A stretch of 8,632 nucleotides of DNA from Parabacteroides sp. (GCA_019411205.1 DXRF01000112.1:1-8632), one strand, 5' to 3'; positions 1 to 5,885 are shown, counted from the stretch's first letter. Numbers and translations: made by a program. The notes: generated by a model from the letters alone, not told the origin.

Positions 1-10
1 TAAGAGACAG
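1..10 (+). other. Probable residual Nextera/Tn5 mosaic-end adapter at contig edge
   Basis: The first ten bases, TAAGAGACAG, equal the last ten bases of the Tn5 mosaic end AGATGTGTATAAGAGACAG used in Nextera libraries. The match sits exactly at the window edge in the orientation expected for an untrimmed read start, with genomic sequence beginning at base 11. The match is seen directly; adapter origin is inference. A chance ten-base match at one fixed position is about one in a million. If correct, these bases are not part of the genome. Confidence 0.6.
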
Positions 11-17
11 GTATAGT

Positions 18-49
18 ATGTACGCGTGTACATTATACAAGATGTATAA
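18..49. repeat. Two adjacent short inverted repeats
   Basis: ATGTAC (18-23) and GTACAT (28-33) form a perfect 6-bp stem with loop GCGT. Immediately next, TTATACA (33-39) and TGTATAA (43-49) form a perfect 7-bp stem with loop AGA. Both are AT-rich and neither has a U-tract, so they are not good terminators. They could be operator sites or part of a leader for a gene to the left. The segment 40-53 also loosely resembles the Tn5 mosaic end (AGATGT, ATAA, CAG in order), so part of this may be adapter-derived. Confidence 0.35.
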
Positions 50-210
50 ACAGTAGAGAATCAAACAGATACCATCAGATATCCCCTACAGCTATTTCGC
101 CAGAAAAGACCTGTAAAATAGCCTATTTCAGAAGACTACAGAAATAAATGTTACTTTTTCTTTAGGACATAACAATAGTTTGCACTTAATAGAGATACGA
201 AAACGAGATG

Positions 211-229
211 CGGATTCAAATATAATCCG
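211..229 (-). promoter_or_regulatory. Hairpin overlapping a possible leftward -7 element
   Basis: CGGATT (211-216) and AATCCG (224-229) form a perfect 6-bp inverted repeat with a 7-base loop. Read on the minus strand, 224-217 is TATATTTG, an exact match to the Bacteroidota -7 consensus TAnnTTTG. No TTTG-like -33 element lies 19-21 bases upstream on that strand, so promoter activity is uncertain. If real it would fire leftward, out of the window, and the overlapping palindrome could be an operator. Confidence 0.25.
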
Positions 230-347
230 TACATGATGGCTTTGTATCTAAAAAGACAGATGGTCGGTCACTTTGAAAAAAACGGAATCAATGAAGAACC
301 GGCTTTCGATTCATTACAGGGAAAGCCTCGATTGGTAAAAGGTTTCA

Positions 348-439
348 GCAAATATTTTTGTTTCTCCGGTCGAAACTTTAGTTTCGCATTCAGAAACCAA
401 AATTTCGACCGCAGATATTTTTATTTCTGATGTCGAAAC
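348..439. repeat. Imperfect 29-bp direct repeat pair, 63-bp period
   Basis: The 29 bases at 348-376 and at 411-439 agree at 24 positions; both run from GCA(A/G)ATATTTTT to GTCGAAAC. The interval between them is the second half of a long hairpin. The pair lies 20-110 bases beyond the miaB stop codon. It looks like a partial tandem duplication or two copies of a dispersed intergenic element. The similarity is seen directly; the element family is not recognised. Confidence 0.55.
368..410 (-). repeat. 18-bp hairpin downstream of miaB
   Basis: Arms 368-385 and 393-410 are complementary at 16 of 18 positions with a 7-base loop. The two mismatches are C/A and A/C on the plus strand, so in minus-strand RNA both become G-U wobble pairs and the stem is continuous. 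This suggests the functional RNA is on the minus strand, in the 3' tail of the miaB transcript. No U-run follows, so it is not a standard intrinsic terminator; it could slow 3' exonucleases or be a mobile intergenic repeat. Confidence 0.45.
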
Positions 440-461
440 AAATGTTCGGTATTAATAGGGA

Positions 462-1835
462 TTATTCCTCCACCGGGTCTCCGAACAGAGTTGCAGAAGA
501 GGCACGGTTGATACATACTTTTATGAATTGTCCGACATGATAATTCTTCTTGTCAAAAATCACCACCTTATTCTGGCTGGTACGACCAAACAACTGTTCG
601 CGCGAACGTTTGGAGAAGCCTTCGATCAGCACCTCAAACACTTTACCGATATCACGCTTGTTACTTTCTTCCGAAAGCTGGTTCTGCAAATCGATCATGC
701 CTTGCAAACGGCGGACTTTCTCTTCTTCACTGACCGTATCGGGAAGATGCTGGGCCGCATAGGTTCCCGGACGTTCGGAATATTTGAAAAGAAAAGCACT
801 GTCGTAACCCACTTCCCGCATCAGGGAAAGCGTTTCCTGGTAATCCTCTTCTGTTTCGGAATGAAAACCGCAAAACAGGTCGGTCGAGATAGCACAGTCC
901 GGCAGGATACGGCGGATAGCGGCAATACGGTCCAGATACCATTCGCGTGTATATTTACGGTTCATCACTTTCAAGATGCGGGAACTTCCCGATTGTGCAG
1001 GAAGGTGGATCATCTTACATATATTATCATGCTCAGCAATCACATGCAGGGTTTCGTCGCTCATATCCTTCGGATGCGAAGTGGTAAAGCGGACACGCAT
1101 TTCAGGCACTTCCTCGGCGACACGCTTCAGCAAAGCGGGAAACGAAATTTTCTCCCCTTCTTTCTCAAATAGATAAGAGTTGACATTCTGCCCCAGTAAG
1201 GTCACTTCCTTAAAGCCTTTATCACGCATATCGCGTATTTCGTTCAGGATACTTTCGATGTCCCGGCTACGTTCCCTTCCACGGGTATACGGCACAATAC
1301 AATAAGTGCAGAAATTATTACATCCACGCATGATGGAAACGAAACCCGAAATATGCACACCTCCCAATTTCAATGGGATCACGTCTTTGTAGGTTTCCTG
1401 TGTGGAAAGTTCGACATTGATCGCCTTCTCACCACGTTCGACCGCACCCACCAGATTCGGCAAGTCCATATAAGAATCCGGGCCGACCACCAAATCTGCA
1501 TGATGCACCTCGATCAGCTCTTCTTTCACTCGCTCTGCCATACATCCGAGCACACCGATCACTAAAGATTTTTTCTTTCTTTTTAAAGACTGGAAATACT
1601 GAAGCCGTCCGTAGATTTTCTGTTCGGCATTATCGCGAACCGAACACGTGTTGACAAAAATAGCATCAGCATCTTCAATCCTGTCAGTCACCGCATATCC
1701 ATCCATTTTCATGATGGAAGCGACCACTTCGCTGTCTGCCACATTCATCTGACACCCGTAGGTTTCGATGAACAACTTCTTTTCTCCCATTGCGGCTGCA
1801 GATTTTAAGTCTGCGCCATTCTCGTGATTTGCCAT
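462..1835 (-). CDS. miaB: tRNA-2-methylthio-N6-dimethylallyladenosine synthase MiaB
   Basis: MiaB is a radical-SAM methylthiotransferase that converts i6A37 to ms2i6A37 in tRNAs reading UNN codons, in the cytoplasm. The 457-residue protein has the full architecture. An N-terminal UPF0004 domain carries Cys28 (ETYGCQMN), Cys64 (NTCSVRDNA) and Cys98 (LGCMAER), ligands of the auxiliary 4Fe-4S cluster. The radical-SAM core has Cys172, Cys176 and Cys179 in GCNNFCTYC followed by IVPYTRGRERSR, and a C-terminal TRAM domain spans about 390-455. All six cluster cysteines are present and length is normal for the family. The first ATG gives a 15-residue leader before MGEKKLFIETYG; I keep it because I recall a similar GAD(L/F)KSA leader in Bacteroides MiaB, although Met16 is a possible alternative start. 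The gene is monocistronic here and diverges from the gene at 2086. No clear leftward promoter was found. Confidence 0.97.
   Translation of the reverse strand: MANHENGADLKSAAAMGEKKLFIETYGCQMNVADSEVVASIMKMDGYAVTDRIEDADAIFVNTCSVRDNAEQKIYGRLQYFQSLKRKKKSLVIGVLGCMAERVKEELIEVHHADLVVGPDSYMDLPNLVGAVERGEKAINVELSTQETYKDVIPLKLGGVHISGFVSIMRGCNNFCTYCIVPYTRGRERSRDIESILNEIRDMRDKGFKEVTLLGQNVNSYLFEKEGEKISFPALLKRVAEEVPEMRVRFTTSHPKDMSDETLHVIAEHDNICKMIHLPAQSGSSRILKVMNRKYTREWYLDRIAAIRRILPDCAISTDLFCGFHSETEEDYQETLSLMREVGYDSAFLFKYSERPGTYAAQHLPDTVSEEEKVRRLQGMIDLQNQLSEESNKRDIGKVFEVLIEGFSKRSREQLFGRTSQNKVVIFDKKNYHVGQFIKVCINRASSATLFGDPVEE
1798..1814 (-). promoter_or_regulatory. tRNA anticodon-stem-loop mimic inside miaB start region
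   Basis: On the miaB mRNA, nucleotides 22-38 of the coding sequence read GCAGA-CTTAAAA-TCTGC. This is exactly a 5-bp stem with a 7-base loop, and no pairing extends beyond it. Aligned to tRNA numbering the loop is C32 U33 U34 A35 A36 A37 A38, an apparent UAA (Leu) anticodon with the A36-A37-A38 run recognised by MiaA. The geometry is seen directly. A regulatory role, such as binding or modification by MiaA or MiaB with feedback on initiation, is speculation; chance is a real alternative. Confidence 0.22.
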
Positions 1836-1892
1836 CTTATTTACTAATTACTGTTAAATATGAATATTTTTGAAAAGTAATTCACCAAACAC

Positions 1893-1923
1893 TTGCACAG
1901 TTAAAATACCGCACTTATATTTG
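1893..1923 (+). promoter_or_regulatory. Rightward Bacteroidota-type promoter candidate
   Basis: TTG at 1893-1895 lies 20 bases before TATATTTG at 1916-1923, matching the Bacteroidota primary-sigma pattern (TTTG at -33, TAnnTTTG at -7). Transcription would begin near 1929. The nearest rightward gene starts 157 bases later and has its own closer promoter, so this one may serve a leader or a small RNA ending at the hairpin at 1972-2001. Confidence 0.45.
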
Positions 1924-1971
1924 TAATCGAAAAACGTAAATTTTTTCATAGTTAAGGTTTTGGTTAAATCG

Positions 1972-2001
1972 AATAAGGGTGGCTGTGAAGTTACCCTTAT
2001 T
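1972..2001 (+). terminator. Terminator-like hairpin in the 2086 gene leader
   Basis: AATAAGGGT (1972-1980) and ACCCTTATT (1993-2001) form a perfect 9-bp stem around a 12-base loop. On the plus strand it is followed by the T-rich stretch TACTTTTATACC, so it can act as a weak intrinsic terminator or attenuator for RNA starting near 1929. On the minus strand no U-run follows. The loop is larger than typical for a strong terminator. Confidence 0.35.
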
Positions 2002-2031
2002 TACTTTTATACCTATTATATGTATCCTTTC

Positions 2032-2062
2032 TTTCACTTCTAAATAATATTTCCTACATTTG
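2032..2062 (+). promoter_or_regulatory. Promoter of the 142-residue membrane protein gene
   Basis: TACATTTG at 2055-2062 is an exact TAnnTTTG -7 match, with TTTC at 2032-2035 as an imperfect -33 element 19 bases upstream. Initiation near 2068-2070 would leave a short leader of about 17 bases before the ATG at 2086, a common arrangement in Bacteroidota. Confidence 0.5.
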
Positions 2063-2085
2063 GAGTGCAAAAATAATCAAAGTTT

Positions 2086-2514
2086 ATGGATAACGCAGGT
2101 GATTGGCTATATATTGTGTTCCTGATAATTGCAGGGATCAGCAGTTTGTTCGGTTCCAAGAACAAGAAAAAACACCCGAAACAGATATTAGGGCAACCGG
2201 ACAGGGAAATTGTCACAAACGAAGATAATGTTCCCGACAAAGGCTTTTGGGAGATTCTGGAAGAAATGCAAAATCCGAAACCGGCAAAGCAACCTATACC
2301 CACTCCTAAAAGAAAAAAGAAACAACAACAAGTTGCAGCCCCCTCACCATTTCTTGCCGCCGAAAAAGTGACAGACAAACAATCTACTGCCGGCAATCGC
2401 CTTGTCATTCCCTCAACCGAAGAGGAAATCCCACTTACGGATATCGAGTTCGACAATGCCGCCGAGCTGAGAAAAGCTGTTATTTACACTGAAATACTTA
2501 ATCGCAAGTATTAA
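2086..2514 (+). CDS. Small membrane-anchored protein of unknown function
   Basis: I do not recognise a named family. The 142-residue product starts with a short acidic N-terminus, then one hydrophobic segment at about residues 7-23 (WLYIVFLIIAGISSLFG), directly followed by a basic patch (SKNKKKHPK). By the positive-inside rule the bulk of the protein faces the cytoplasm. Residues about 55-62 (GFWEILEEM) could form a short helix. Residues 75-100 are a low-complexity Pro/Lys/Gln linker, and the C-terminus (about 122-142) is charged, ending in ELRKAVIYTEILNRKY. I recall similar Leu-Arg-Lys...Ile-Leu-Asn-Arg-Lys-Tyr tails on small Bacteroidota proteins, which suggests a conserved binding element. 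The gene sits 77 bases upstream of the CoA-transferase, which has its own promoter candidate, so co-transcription is possible but not required. An opposite-strand frame over 2040-2456 is judged a shadow. Confidence 0.8.
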   Translation: MDNAGDWLYIVFLIIAGISSLFGSKNKKKHPKQILGQPDREIVTNEDNVPDKGFWEILEEMQNPKPAKQPIPTPKRKKKQQQVAAPSPFLAAEKVTDKQSTAGNRLVIPSTEEEIPLTDIEFDNAAELRKAVIYTEILNRKY

Positions 2515-2531
2515 TCTATAGTCTTTTTTAA

Positions 2532-2539
2532 TACCTTTG
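2532..2539 (+). promoter_or_regulatory. -7 element for the CoA-transferase gene
   Basis: TACCTTTG is an exact TAnnTTTG match lying in the 77-base gap between the two rightward genes. The -33 region, around 2509-2513 (TATTA), is poor. Initiation near 2545 would give a leader of about 46 bases that is A-rich just before the ATG at 2592, typical of Bacteroidota translation starts. Confidence 0.45.
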
Positions 2540-2591
2540 CTCCGCACTGTTAACTGGATAAAGAATTACTAATATAACAACAAATAATATC

Positions 2592-4088
2592 ATGGCTTTA
2601 AAATTTATTACAGCTGAAGAAGCTGCTTCATTCGTACATCACGACGATAATGTAGGCTTTAGCGGATTTACTCCTGCAGGATGTCCTAAAGTTGTGCCGG
2701 GCGCTATTGCAAAAAAAGCAATTGCCGAACATGAAAAAGGAAACCCGTTCCAAATCGGTATGTTTACCGGCGCCTCGACAGGTGACAAACTGGACGGCGA
2801 ACTGGCTCGTGCCAATGCAATCAAATTCCGTACTCCGTATCAGTCCAACAAAGACCTGCGTGCTTTGCTGAACGCCCATGGCGCACAGTATTATGATATG
2901 CACTTGTCTGAACTGGCACAGAGCCTTCGTTATGGCTTCTTAGGTAAAATCGACGTAGCCATCGTCGAAGCAGCCGATGTGACAGAAGACGGCGAAATCA
3001 TTCCGACAAGCGGTGTCGGTATCCTGCCGACAATCTGCCGCATGGCCGACCGTATCATCATCGAGTTGAACTGCCGCCACCCGAAAGAAATCCGCGGGAT
3101 GCATGACATTTATGAACCGGCAGATCCTCCTTACCGCCGAGAAATACCTATCTACACTCCGTCTGACCGTATCGGTAGCGACTGTGTGAAAGTCGATCCG
3201 GCCAAGATCGTCGGTGTTGTCAAGACCGACGAGCCGAACGAAGGTGGCAAGTTCTCTCCGCTGGATGATGTAACAATGGCTATCGGCCAGAATGTTGCCA
3301 ACTTCCTGGTTGGCGAAATCAAAGCCGGCCGTTTGCCGAAAGAATTCGTTCCGTTGCAGAGTGGCGTAGGCAATGTTGCCAATGCCGTTTTAGGTTGTAT
3401 GGGTGAAAACAAGGATATTCCGGCATTCAATGTTTATACGGAAGTGATCCAGGACGCTGTCATTGCTTTGATGAAACAGGGACGCGTTAAGTTTGCCAGC
3501 GGTTGCTCACTGTCTGTCAGCAACGAAGTGATCCGCGACATTTACGCAAACTTGGATTTCTTCAAAGATAAAATTCTCCTCCGCCCGCAGGAAATCTCCA
3601 ACAATCCTGAAGTGGCCCGCCGTCTCGGTCTGGTAGCCATCAATACGGCACTGGAGGCCGATATATTCGGTAACATCAACTCCACTCATGTATCCGGCAC
3701 AAGAATGATGAACGGTATCGGCGGTTCCGGCGACTTCACCCGTTCGGCCATGTTGTCTATCTTCACGACTCCGTCTACAGCTAAGGAAGGTAAGATCAGT
3801 GCATTTGTGCCGATGGTTTCCCATTTGGATCACAGCGAACACTCCGTCAAAGTCATCATTACGGAATATGGCGTTGCCGACCTGCGCGGCAAATCTCCGA
3901 TCCAGCGTGCACGCTGCATCATCGACAACTGCGTCCATCCGGACTACAAACCGCTATTGGAAGAATACCTGGCAATGGGTATCAAGGGACACACGCCCCA
4001 GAACCTGAAATGTTGCTTCGCTTTCCACGAAGAACTGGCAGCCAGCGGTGACATGCACAATGTTGACTGGAGCAAATACAACAAATAA
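2592..4088 (+). CDS. Succinyl-CoA:acetate/propionate CoA-transferase family (acetyl-CoA hydrolase/transferase)
   Basis: This 498-residue protein belongs to the class I acetyl-CoA hydrolase/transferase family, alongside AarC of Acetobacter (about 505 residues), ScpC of E. coli (about 492) and Cat1 of Clostridium. These move CoA between succinate and acetate or propionate in the cytoplasm. The N-terminal domain covers about residues 1-215 and the C-terminal domain about 270-440. QSGVGNV at 256-262 is the conserved glycine loop, Glu284 in YTEVIQD is the expected catalytic glutamate that forms the glutamyl-CoA thioester, and GGSGDF at 377-382 is the second conserved CoA-site loop. Length and motifs are complete. 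In a propionate-forming Bacteroidales the likely job is propionyl-CoA plus succinate to propionate plus succinyl-CoA, closing the succinate pathway; the acetate reaction is equally compatible with the sequence. Older annotation as acetyl-CoA hydrolase is probably misleading. The gene ends 20 bases before a strong terminator. Confidence 0.93.
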   Translation: MALKFITAEEAASFVHHDDNVGFSGFTPAGCPKVVPGAIAKKAIAEHEKGNPFQIGMFTGASTGDKLDGELARANAIKFRTPYQSNKDLRALLNAHGAQYYDMHLSELAQSLRYGFLGKIDVAIVEAADVTEDGEIIPTSGVGILPTICRMADRIIIELNCRHPKEIRGMHDIYEPADPPYRREIPIYTPSDRIGSDCVKVDPAKIVGVVKTDEPNEGGKFSPLDDVTMAIGQNVANFLVGEIKAGRLPKEFVPLQSGVGNVANAVLGCMGENKDIPAFNVYTEVIQDAVIALMKQGRVKFASGCSLSVSNEVIRDIYANLDFFKDKILLRPQEISNNPEVARRLGLVAINTALEADIFGNINSTHVSGTRMMNGIGGSGDFTRSAMLSIFTTPSTAKEGKISAFVPMVSHLDHSEHSVKVIITEYGVADLRGKSPIQRARCIIDNCVHPDYKPLLEEYLAMGIKGHTPQNLKCCFAFHEELAASGDMHNVDWSKYNK

Positions 4089-4108
4089 CAACGGGCTTTG
4101 CCCTACAT

Positions 4109-4153
4109 AAAAAAAGACTCTTTGTTCCAGAAATGGACAAAGAGTCTTTTTTT
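4109..4153. terminator. Bidirectional intrinsic terminator between convergent units
   Basis: Arms 4109-4125 and 4137-4153 are a perfect 17-bp inverted repeat whose outer part is seven A-T pairs, so a U-run follows the GC-containing stem on either strand. The apex adds a CCA/TGG stem with a GAAA tetraloop (4127-4136) after a single bulged T at 4126. It lies 20 bases after the CoA-transferase stop and 24 bases after the kduD stop, so it serves both. A smaller GGGC-TTT-GCCC hairpin (4093-4103) precedes it on the CoA-transferase side. Confidence 0.93.
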
Positions 4154-4177
4154 ATTGGTTACAACCTCTATTCCCTA

Positions 4178-4969
4178 TCAAGGCTGTTTACCGATATAAG
4201 CCAGAATACCACCATCGACATACAGTACATGACCGTTTACGAAGTTGGAGGCATCGGAAGCCAGGAACACAGCAGGTCCCATCAAGTCTTCGGGAGTTCC
4301 CCAACGGGCAGCCGGAGTCTTGGCTACAATAAAGGCATCGAACGGATGGCGTGAACCGTCAGCCTGTCTTTCGCGCAAAGGAGCAGTCTGCGGAGTCGCG
4401 ATATACCCCGGACCGATACCGTTACACTGGATATTGTATTCTCCATATTCGGAAGCGATGTTGCGAGTCAGCATCTTCAAACCACCTTTGGCAGCAGCAT
4501 AGGCCGATACGGTTTCGCGGCCGAGTTCGCTCATCATAGAACAGATATTGATGATCTTTCCGTGTCCTTTCTTGATCATGGAAGGGATAACTGCTTTAGA
4601 GACGATGAACGGGCCGTTCAGGTCGATATCGATCACCTGGCGGAATTCGGCAGCCGTCATTTCCACCATCGGGATACGTTTGATGATACCGGCATTGTTC
4701 ACAAGGATATCAATTACGCCTACTTCCTTTTCTACTTGGGCAACGAAAGCATTCACCTGTTCTTCATTCGTCACGTCACAAACATAACCGTGAGCTTTGA
4801 TACCTTCAGCTTCATAGGCAGCGAGACCCTTATCCACCAATTCCTGTTTGATATCGTTAAATACGATAGTTGCACCGGCTTTAGCGAATGCGGTTGCAAT
4901 CGCAAACCCAATACCGTAAGAAGCACCTGTTACAAGTGCGACCTTACCTTCCAATGAAAAATTTACCAT
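4178..4969 (-). CDS. kduD: 2-deoxy-D-gluconate 3-dehydrogenase-type SDR (KduD)
   Basis: A 263-residue classical short-chain dehydrogenase. The cofactor motif TGASYGIG is at 14-21, Asp39 at the end of the second strand favours NAD(H), Asp65-Val66 and NNAG (91-94) follow, and the catalytic set is Asn118, Ser144, Tyr157 and Lys161 (YAAAK). GPGY sits at 186-189. As the last gene of an operon directly after kduI, it most likely reduces 3-deoxy-D-glycero-2,5-hexodiulosonate to 2-keto-3-deoxygluconate in the cytoplasm. Automated pipelines often call this Bacteroidota form gluconate 5-dehydrogenase; context argues for KduD. It is about ten residues longer than E. coli KduD, mainly through a stretch at 204-214 (DGSRHPFDAFI) in the substrate-lid region. 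The start is 30 bases downstream of the kduI stop. Substrate identity is inferred from context and not provable from motifs alone. Confidence 0.88.
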   Translation of the reverse strand: MVNFSLEGKVALVTGASYGIGFAIATAFAKAGATIVFNDIKQELVDKGLAAYEAEGIKAHGYVCDVTNEEQVNAFVAQVEKEVGVIDILVNNAGIIKRIPMVEMTAAEFRQVIDIDLNGPFIVSKAVIPSMIKKGHGKIINICSMMSELGRETVSAYAAAKGGLKMLTRNIASEYGEYNIQCNGIGPGYIATPQTAPLRERQADGSRHPFDAFIVAKTPAARWGTPEDLMGPAVFLASDASNFVNGHVLYVDGGILAYIGKQP

Positions 4970-4999
4970 AATGATAATAATGTATTTAATGTGCGAATA

Positions 5000-5842
5000 T
5001 TATTTCAAGTCGGTGATCAAAGAGAAATCCTGGTCTCCGTAATCCAGGTTTTCACCCCCCATACCCCAAATGAAAGTATAGTTGTGAGTGGCAGCAGCGC
5101 TATGAATAGACCATTCGGGAGACAATACAGCCTGATCACCCTTCATCCAGATATGACGAGTTTCATCTACCTCACCCATGAAATGACAGATAGCCTGGTC
5201 TTCAGGAATTTCGAAATAGAAATAAGCTTCCATACGACGACTGTGCACGTGTGCCGGCATCGTATTCCAGACACTACCCGGTTTCAACTCCGTCATACCC
5301 ATCTGCAACTGGCAGGTAGGAAGCACCTGATTGACGATCATCTTGTTGATGTTACGGTCGTTAGACATTTCCAAAGAGCCCATAGCGGCAACAACAGCGT
5401 CAGCTTTCGTTACTTTTTTATCCGGATAGTTGCGATGCGCAGTCGTAGAGTTGAAATAGAATTTAGCCGGATTCTTGGCATCCTTGCTTTCAAATGTCAC
5501 TTCACGGTCACCGGAACCCAGATAAAGAGCCTCTTTAAAATCGAGTTCGAAGACAGCATCCCCAGCTTTTACAACACCCGGTCCGCCAACATTGAAGATT
5601 CCCATTTCACGACGGGTCAGAAAGAAAGGAGCTTTCAACGGATCAATTGCTTCCAGCACCAACACCTCGCCAGCCGGCATAGCGCCACCAACGATCATAC
5701 GGTCGTACATCGAATAGACCATATTCACTTCGTTAGGAGTAAACACCTTTTCAATCAGGAAGTCACGACGGATACGTTTCGTATCATATTGCTTTGCATC
5801 TTCCGGATGCGCAGCATAACGCAATTCATAATTTGTTTTCAT
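5000..5842 (-). CDS. kduI: 5-dehydro-4-deoxy-D-glucuronate isomerase KduI
   Basis: KduI is a cytoplasmic zinc-dependent cupin isomerase that converts 5-dehydro-4-deoxy-D-glucuronate, the open form of unsaturated uronic acid, to 3-deoxy-D-glycero-2,5-hexodiulosonate (EC 5.3.1.17). The protein has 280 residues against 278 in E. coli. The metal ligands are all visible: His198, His200 and Glu205 in HVHSRRME and His247 in SPEWSIHS. These correspond to His196, His198, Glu203 and His245 of the E. coli enzyme with a constant two-residue shift. The N-terminus (MKTNYELRYAAHPEDAKQYD) and TPNEVNMVYSMYDRMIVGG block are also typical. AAGAAG abuts the start codon. It lies 43 bases after the DUF2264 gene and 30 before kduD, consistent with one operon supplying KDG. 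Confidence 0.97.
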   Translation of the reverse strand: MKTNYELRYAAHPEDAKQYDTKRIRRDFLIEKVFTPNEVNMVYSMYDRMIVGGAMPAGEVLVLEAIDPLKAPFFLTRREMGIFNVGGPGVVKAGDAVFELDFKEALYLGSGDREVTFESKDAKNPAKFYFNSTTAHRNYPDKKVTKADAVVAAMGSLEMSNDRNINKMIVNQVLPTCQLQMGMTELKPGSVWNTMPAHVHSRRMEAYFYFEIPEDQAICHFMGEVDETRHIWMKGDQAVLSPEWSIHSAAATHNYTFIWGMGGENLDYGDQDFSLITDLK

Positions 5843-5885
5843 CTTCTTATAGTTATATTATTTTTCAAATTGTCAATATTATCAA

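Larger units (their letters stand above)
1..461. other. Intergenic region downstream of miaB, no convincing gene
   Basis: No reading frame here looks coding. The longest, 65 codons from 233 on the plus strand, has low-complexity Phe/Lys/Arg-rich content, no promoter of the Bacteroidota type in front of it, and runs straight through an inverted repeat. What the region does hold is an adapter-like edge (1-10), two adjacent short hairpins (18-49), a hairpin overlapping a leftward -7-like element (211-229), and a direct-repeat pair enclosing a long hairpin (348-439). I see nothing else between 50 and 210 or between 230 and 347. Confidence 0.6.

Noticed and set aside
153..234. 27-codon minus-strand frame starting at 234
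   Set aside because: It reads through the palindrome and -7-like element, has no leader signal and no recognisable product.
368..410. Intrinsic terminator of miaB
   Set aside because: The stem is long enough but no run of U follows on the minus strand, and the stem is AT-rich.
233..430. 65-codon plus-strand frame downstream of miaB
   Set aside because: No promoter or family resemblance, Phe/Arg/Lys-rich low-complexity translation, and it is built largely from the repeat and hairpin at 348-410.
528..1172. 214-codon plus-strand frame opposite miaB
   Set aside because: Antisense shadow; the minus-strand frame has all six MiaB cluster cysteines and full length.
1798..1814. A genuine tRNA-Leu gene or integrase attachment site in miaB
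   Set aside because: Only the anticodon arm is matched; there is no acceptor stem, D arm or T arm around it, and the reading frame of miaB is intact.
2040..2456. 138-codon minus-strand frame opposite the small membrane protein gene
   Set aside because: The plus frame has a matched promoter, a sensible helix plus basic patch, and a conserved-looking C-terminus; the antisense frame is Ser/Phe/Cys-rich as expected from a complement of Lys/Glu codons.
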